DNA of 19,952 nucleotides from UBA9547 sp043769845 (GTDB lineage: Bacteria > Bacteroidota > Bacteroidia > Cytophagales > UBA9547), in assembly GCA_043769845.1 (NCBI GenBank), contig JAYVIX010000153.1, forward strand, positions 1 through 19,952, written 5' to 3'. Positions within the stretch are counted from its first letter, which is position 1. Every line of letters starts with the position of its first letter. Made by a program: the position numbers and the translations under genes. Below, one piece after another: positions 15,101-19,952 of the stretch. The notes under the pieces were generated by a model. That model saw nothing but the letters and a program-made list of their open reading frames with translations, ran no database searches and had not been told where the DNA came from.

Positions 15101-18100
15101 ATGCAATATAGAAAATACATCTACGGACTCACCTTTTTATTCTTTGGATTTTGCTTCCAAATTAGTGGGCAGAATAGAGCTGATTTTCAGATAGTTCAAT
15201 CCGAATCTGCGACAAGCGATTCGTTGTTTTTGGATTTTAGAATTCGAAGCACAGTAGCCCCCTTTTTTATGGGAGGGCACAATTTGGTGTTTAGAATTGA
15301 TACTTCTATTATCGATACTTCAGTCTATAAAGTTATCAATCAAGGTGTTTTTGGAACTTCATCCAGTTATGCATCAGTACGTGTGGAACATGTCTCAGCA
15401 AGTGTTTATCAGCTTGTTTTGTTTAGGCGTTTTCCTGCGCCAGGTGGAGGGGTGGTATTGCCTACTGCGTTTGTAAATGCAGGTAGGGTAGTTTTTTTTA
15501 AGAAAAAATGTGGTCAATCGACTATCACTTATCCCAATGGGCCTTTTTCGACCATTGTTGATTGGCTTGGAAATGGTGTGATCGAAACTGGCATTTCGGT
15601 AGCACCTCTTAATGTGACCAAGAAAATCCAACCTAAAGCCTTATTGACCCTAAGTAAAACGGCTGTTTGTTCGAATTCAACTATTAATATTATAGCCGAA
15701 CAAAAAACTGGTGCTTCTAATTTTGCTTTATTTTCAAAAAATACTTCTGGAGTTATTTCATCCGTTGCACCAAGTCAGGCATCTGGCGTTTTTAATTCCA
15801 TTACAGTTGTAGATACTACTAGTTTCTTCGTGACGTTTAAAACTGGTACATGTTCTGATACCACTGAAATACAAAAAGTAGTTGCGGCTCCAGCTTCACC
15901 ACCTTTAGTGATTACGACTTCAAATGCCTTGCCTTGTCTTGGCGATAAGGTGACATTTACCGCCTCGCCTCTGAGTGTTAACAATAAATATGTTTGGAAC
16001 CTTGCTCCATCTAACACCAATGCAGCAATCGTTGGAGCTTCCTCTGGTGTTGGAGCAAACACAATAGTGGTTGATTTAAAAGGAACTGCAGCATATTCAG
16101 TAACTATTAGTGTGCAAGATACCAATCAGGTAGGTTGTGTTGGAAATGTCGTGACGACCGTTGCTCGACCTGTTTCATGTAGCTTTAATGCTGATTTTGA
16201 AGTGAATGGGTCTTCTTTTGCTATTAGCTCATGTAAAAATGCCAATGTTGTTTTCAGGGATGCGTCAACAGTAACTGGTGCTATAAAAATTGTAAAGTGG
16301 GATTGGAATTTTGGAATTGGAGCGAGTCCTTCTACTTTCAGCACCACCGATCCCAATGCGGTGGTGCCAACCGTTACCTATTCTAGTGCTGGAGTAATAG
16401 GGGTGAAACTCGTTATTACTACGGATGCTGGTTTGAAAGATTCGGTCACCAAATCGCCCACTATTACCGTTTTGTCTGGTTTTTCGGACGTGCCAAAACC
16501 TACTTGCGGATCTTCGTCTTGTAATGAAGTGAATTTTAACTGGCAAATTCTTCAAGGAGCTACAGATTACAAAGTTCGTTACAAAAAAGGGATAAATGGG
16601 ACGTTTACTAATTTCGTAAGTATAGGCGTTAGTAATACTTTTAAGGTAAATGCAAGTTCGGTAGGAATGGGTGGCTCGTTGGATTTTAGTGATACCAAAA
16701 ACGATACCGTCTATTTTCAATTAAAAGCCTTAGCTGGAGTTTGTGATTCGGTAGAATCTAATATCGTTTTTTGTAGACCATCTTATTGTTCTACTGCCGA
16801 TCCTACTTGTGTATTGCCTCCTGTTTCGTTAGCGGTTCCGCCTGCTGCTTGCAAAGGTTCTATTGTTCAATTGAAGGCTGATTTTACGCCCAAAAAGTTT
16901 TATCTGACATATCCAACAGTTCGTTTGTTGTGGAATAATCAAACATTGGATACTGCGCATGTATACAATGTGAATATTGTGAACGATGTTTCGCAGGATG
17001 TCAAATTATTGATCATTGATACTGCAAAAACCAATTGCTATTCTTTGAATGTAGTATCAGTGCCGGTTACGCCTTATTTGGATTCGAAGCCTGATTTGGG
17101 GATTCAGAGTTTAGAGTGTGATAAAATAACGTTTGTTTGGAAACATGTACCCAATGCCGTAAAATATCAAGTGAGATATTCTGCTCCATGTATTCCTACG
17201 CAAGATTGGGTAGATGTTCCCTTGAACGGCTTGGCCGAATTTTTTGAGGTAAATGGTTTGCCTGCCAAATGTCAGTTGGATTTTAAGGTTCGTGCAGTAG
17301 GGGGATGTAACACTACTCAGTCTGATACACTTATTTCTCCGCCCACTTGTACTTGCTACATTGGTCATATTGCAAGTAGTGATTTGAAATCTTGTGCATT
17401 GGATACAACAGAGGTCGATTTGTCAAACATACAGTTGAGCGATTGGTTGATTAGTTGGAAAGATCCAGTTACTGCTACTTTTGGAGCACCAGCACGAGAT
17501 ACCACTTATAGTTTTGTACCAACAGGCGCAGCTGGTACAGTGTATAAGATTGAATACATCTTAACCAAGTTGGATGGCTCGTGTTCTACAAACGGTTATA
17601 TCAATGATACGATTGATACAAAAGGAGTTGGTGCAAAATGGTCGCCTCCTCAGACTCAATTTTGTATTTCAGATGCGATTTCATTGCTTTCTAAATCGAC
17701 TAGTATTTTTCCTAGTAAATCGACTTACTCCTTTTTTGGGGATGGTGTTAAAAAAGTGGATTCTCGGTATTTTTTCGATCCAAAAGAGGCTGGATTAGGA
17801 ATTCATAATGTTACGTTTAATTCATGTGGAAGCGGAGTTACGAAGCAGCTCACTGTTGTGAATACTCCTTGTGTGAGTACGATTGTTGATGCTGGTTTTT
17901 TGAAACGACCAGAAGGATTGTATACCGCATGTGATGGAACGATTTTTATTACCGATGCGGCCGATTTGTCTTTGTACCGATATAAGTCGGATATGATAGA
18001 TGGAGTGCCAGAAGTAATAGTGAAAAGTAAAGGAGCAACAGCCTCGTCAATAGATATTGATGGAAACGTTTCAGTAGCTAGGTTTGGCGAACCTTATGGG

Positions 18101-19952
18101 ATTGTGTTGAATGAAAACACGGGGAACGATGTATATTTTGCTGATTTTACGAAAGGCAAAGTCAAAAGAATAGAACTAGATAAACAGAAAGTCAGCACAG
18201 CAGTTGGGCTTATAAAGGCTGATGTGCCAGATGCCTCTTTTCCAATAAGGCCAATTTCTGATGGGTTGTTGTCTGGCCCTAAAGGATTGGCTATCAACGA
18301 AAGGGCAGATACTATTTATGTGTCGGATGTTGAAAATAACAATATCAAGGCTTTTACAATCAATGGATTAGGTGATATTATTAAATTGGTAGCTGGAGGA
18401 GGCGCCAGTTCGATGCCTGCTCAAGGTAAAGATGTTTCTTTGACTCAGCCATTTGCGATCGGAGTAGATTCTCAAGGATTAAGTGTCGCTACTAGGGATA
18501 ATAACTTGTTGCGATATGCATTATCAACCGATGTTATTTCTGAAATTGTAAAGCCTACCATTCCTGATTTTAAAGACGGTGCACCTGGGATTTACCGCAC
18601 AAGAACTCCAAACGGTATCACCCAGAAAATTGGAGATTGGGTCTATTTCAGCGATCAGCTGAATTATTCACTCAGAAGATTCAATGCTAATACTGGTTTT
18701 GTGGAAACGGTTGCGGGCTCTCCGCCTGCACAAGGACGAAAAGCAGGCACGGCCAATGGAGCTCCTTTTGATTCTCGGTTCAGTAGCCCAGGAGCTTTAG
18801 CATTCAATATCAAAGGGTATATTGATATTTTGGATGGCGGTGTGGCCAATACCGTACGAAGGTATTATTTGCCTGATTGGAGTTTAGAAGGTTTCTGGAA
18901 AGGATTTGATACGACCTATGTGGTAAAATGCGACCACGACACCATCACGCCTGATTATTCTACTGGGATTCTACGTTTGATAAGTGGCATAGACAAGAAT
19001 GCGGTTACGCAAGGGAAATATTTTGCTCCAAAAGATACAGGAAATTATTTTCTTGGATATTATACCAAAATCGGGCGTTGCGATACCACTTTTTTCAAAA
19101 ATGTGTATGTGCGCAATCAACCAATTCCTACTTTATTAGGTGATACAGTGTGTGCTACTTCTTATCTGCTTGACGCCACACTAAAAGGAGATACTACATT
19201 ACGTTACAAATGGTATGGTCCAGGTCGAACCACTTTGATCTCAGTTTCAGATACTTCTAGAACACTTTCTGTCACCAAAACGGGTCGTTATTATGTGGAG
19301 ATATTTTTCGGTAAAGCAAAACAATGTTCGATTCTTGATTCGGCAGATGTATTCATAGTACCGCCTCGTGTAGGTGTGATAGAGCCACTTCCTCCTTTAG
19401 GGAATGCATTGGTAACAACCGATTCGGTAACGGTTTGTCAAGGAAATCCGGTAACGCTTTCTTTATTAGATGATAAGTTTCCATTGCCAAGTTTGAAATA
19501 TTTTGTTTGGAGCACCGGTGATACCACTCGAAACATAGTAGCAAAAGGATCAGCTAATTATTCGGTAACGGCACTTGATTCCTTGGGTTGCGAAGTGACT
19601 GCTGATTACAAAGTGGTTCAGCTTGAAGTGCCTAATGTTTGTATCAAAGCATCGGATGCCACTGGTAATAATTTAGGTTGGGGACAATATATGGTCAGTA
19701 CGTTTGCGGGAAGGCCTGGTGTTCCGGGAGCTGCGGATGGACTAGGAAACGCTGCTACATTCAAGTCGCCTTGGGGATTAGCGATATATAATGATACACT
19801 TTATGTAACCGATAAAAATCAGTTAGTACGTGCTGTTAGTATCAAAGATGCAAGAGTGAGTAAGTTTTTGGGTCAAGTGGGGGACTTTAATGTCCAAGAC
19901 AGTGTGACAAGTACTGGGGCACGTTTCAATTCCCCAAATGGAATTCGGATAG
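15101..19952 (+). CDS. Giant multidomain surface protein with Ig/PKD/FN3-like and NHL repeats (partial, C-terminus off the right edge)
   Basis: The frame was followed codon by codon from the ATG at 15101, which directly follows the TAG of the preceding gene. It stays open for 1617 codons to the window end. Residues 1-24 are a signal peptide ending in QISGQ. Modules in order: cohesin-like domain (27-163), two Ig-like domains (174-260, 267-355), a PKD-like domain (360-458, IVKWDWNFGIG), FN3-like (472-563, ATDYKVRYKKG), Ig-like (567-655), FN3-like (672-742, AVKYQVRYSAP), Ig/PKD-like (750-924), an NHL-type propeller (927-1264, with RPEGLYTACDGTIFITDAAD, GPKGLAI and TIYVSDVENN), more Ig-like (1274-1511) and a second NHL block from 1531 (FAGRPGVPGAADGLG then PWGLAIYNDTLYVTD). 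Many spaced cysteines may form disulfides. A T9SS tail is expected beyond the edge. The likely role is adhesion or surface scaffolding (inference). Minus-strand open frames inside it are shadows. Confidence 0.85.
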   Translation, partial: MQYRKYIYGLTFLFFGFCFQISGQNRADFQIVQSESATSDSLFLDFRIRSTVAPFFMGGHNLVFRIDTSIIDTSVYKVINQGVFGTSSSYASVRVEHVSASVYQLVLFRRFPAPGGGVVLPTAFVNAGRVVFFKKKCGQSTITYPNGPFSTIVDWLGNGVIETGISVAPLNVTKKIQPKALLTLSKTAVCSNSTINIIAEQKTGASNFALFSKNTSGVISSVAPSQASGVFNSITVVDTTSFFVTFKTGTCSDTTEIQKVVAAPASPPLVITTSNALPCLGDKVTFTASPLSVNNKYVWNLAPSNTNAAIVGASSGVGANTIVVDLKGTAAYSVTISVQDTNQVGCVGNVVTTVARPVSCSFNADFEVNGSSFAISSCKNANVVFRDASTVTGAIKIVKWDWNFGIGASPSTFSTTDPNAVVPTVTYSSAGVIGVKLVITTDAGLKDSVTKSPTITVLSGFSDVPKPTCGSSSCNEVNFNWQILQGATDYKVRYKKGINGTFTNFVSIGVSNTFKVNASSVGMGGSLDFSDTKNDTVYFQLKALAGVCDSVESNIVFCRPSYCSTADPTCVLPPVSLAVPPAACKGSIVQLKADFTPKKFYLTYPTVRLLWNNQTLDTAHVYNVNIVNDVSQDVKLLIIDTAKTNCYSLNVVSVPVTPYLDSKPDLGIQSLECDKITFVWKHVPNAVKYQVRYSAPCIPTQDWVDVPLNGLAEFFEVNGLPAKCQLDFKVRAVGGCNTTQSDTLISPPTCTCYIGHIASSDLKSCALDTTEVDLSNIQLSDWLISWKDPVTATFGAPARDTTYSFVPTGAAGTVYKIEYILTKLDGSCSTNGYINDTIDTKGVGAKWSPPQTQFCISDAISLLSKSTSIFPSKSTYSFFGDGVKKVDSRYFFDPKEAGLGIHNVTFNSCGSGVTKQLTVVNTPCVSTIVDAGFLKRPEGLYTACDGTIFITDAADLSLYRYKSDMIDGVPEVIVKSKGATASSIDIDGNVSVARFGEPYGIVLNENTGNDVYFADFTKGKVKRIELDKQKVSTAVGLIKADVPDASFPIRPISDGLLSGPKGLAINERADTIYVSDVENNNIKAFTINGLGDIIKLVAGGGASSMPAQGKDVSLTQPFAIGVDSQGLSVATRDNNLLRYALSTDVISEIVKPTIPDFKDGAPGIYRTRTPNGITQKIGDWVYFSDQLNYSLRRFNANTGFVETVAGSPPAQGRKAGTANGAPFDSRFSSPGALAFNIKGYIDILDGGVANTVRRYYLPDWSLEGFWKGFDTTYVVKCDHDTITPDYSTGILRLISGIDKNAVTQGKYFAPKDTGNYFLGYYTKIGRCDTTFFKNVYVRNQPIPTLLGDTVCATSYLLDATLKGDTTLRYKWYGPGRTTLISVSDTSRTLSVTKTGRYYVEIFFGKAKQCSILDSADVFIVPPRVGVIEPLPPLGNALVTTDSVTVCQGNPVTLSLLDDKFPLPSLKYFVWSTGDTTRNIVAKGSANYSVTALDSLGCEVTADYKVVQLEVPNVCIKASDATGNNLGWGQYMVSTFAGRPGVPGAADGLGNAATFKSPWGLAIYNDTLYVTDKNQLVRAVSIKDARVSKFLGQVGDFNVQDSVTSTGARFNSPNGIRI

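Noticed and set aside
15395..17368. Several minus-strand open frames of 76-151 residues
   Set aside because: All lie inside the continuous plus-strand giant gene and look like antisense shadows.

Overview
The window looks like a piece of a Bacteroidota chromosome, most likely from a Cytophagales-like lineage. The evidence is: AT-rich intergenic DNA; promoters of the Bacteroidetes type (TTTG, about 19 bp, TAnnTTTG); near absence of Shine-Dalgarno sequences; several signal peptides ending in A/G-Q; C-terminal type IX secretion (T9SS) sorting domains; and an OmpA protein with PD40 repeats. The species cannot be named from the sequence alone.

Left half (1-7911, all minus strand). A secreted FGE-sulfatase-domain protein runs off the left edge (1-720). 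Next is an NAD salvage group: nadV (nicotinamide phosphoribosyltransferase, 776-2194), a bifunctional NMN adenylyltransferase/Nudix protein (2365-3255), a small membrane-anchored cytochrome c (3382-3861) and an NrtR-type Nudix-winged-helix regulator (3916-4602). Together NadV and NadM would convert nicotinamide to NMN to NAD without deamidation. The Nudix domains point to ADP-ribose as a recycled metabolite or an effector. The nadM promoter is readable and carries two palindromes that could be operators. A three-copy repeat forming a hairpin lies between nadM and nadV. Upstream of nrtR is a perfect terminator belonging to a T9SS-exported parallel beta-helix protein (4772-6805), followed by a DUF4349-type lipoprotein (7015-7911).

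Right half (8249-19952, plus strand). A secreted protein of unknown family (8249-9817) and an OmpA/PD40 envelope protein (9931-11922) each have their own terminator. A decayed fragment of a histidine kinase ATPase domain follows (12046-12263). The rest is a tightly coupled three-gene operon for surface proteins. The first gene (12447-14081) has a dockerin-like calcium-loop C-terminus. The second (14078-15100) has a cohesin-like N-terminus, an Ig-like segment and a T9SS tail. The third (15101 to beyond 19952) is a giant multidomain protein with at least 1617 residues, a related cohesin-like N-terminus, Ig/PKD/FN3-like modules and two NHL-repeat blocks; it is still open at the right edge.

The two edge genes (1-720 minus and 15101-19952 plus) were translated codon by codon and contain no stop. 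The points most worth a second look are the candidate operators and repeat in the NAD salvage group, and the possible dockerin/cohesin-like pairing in the surface operon.
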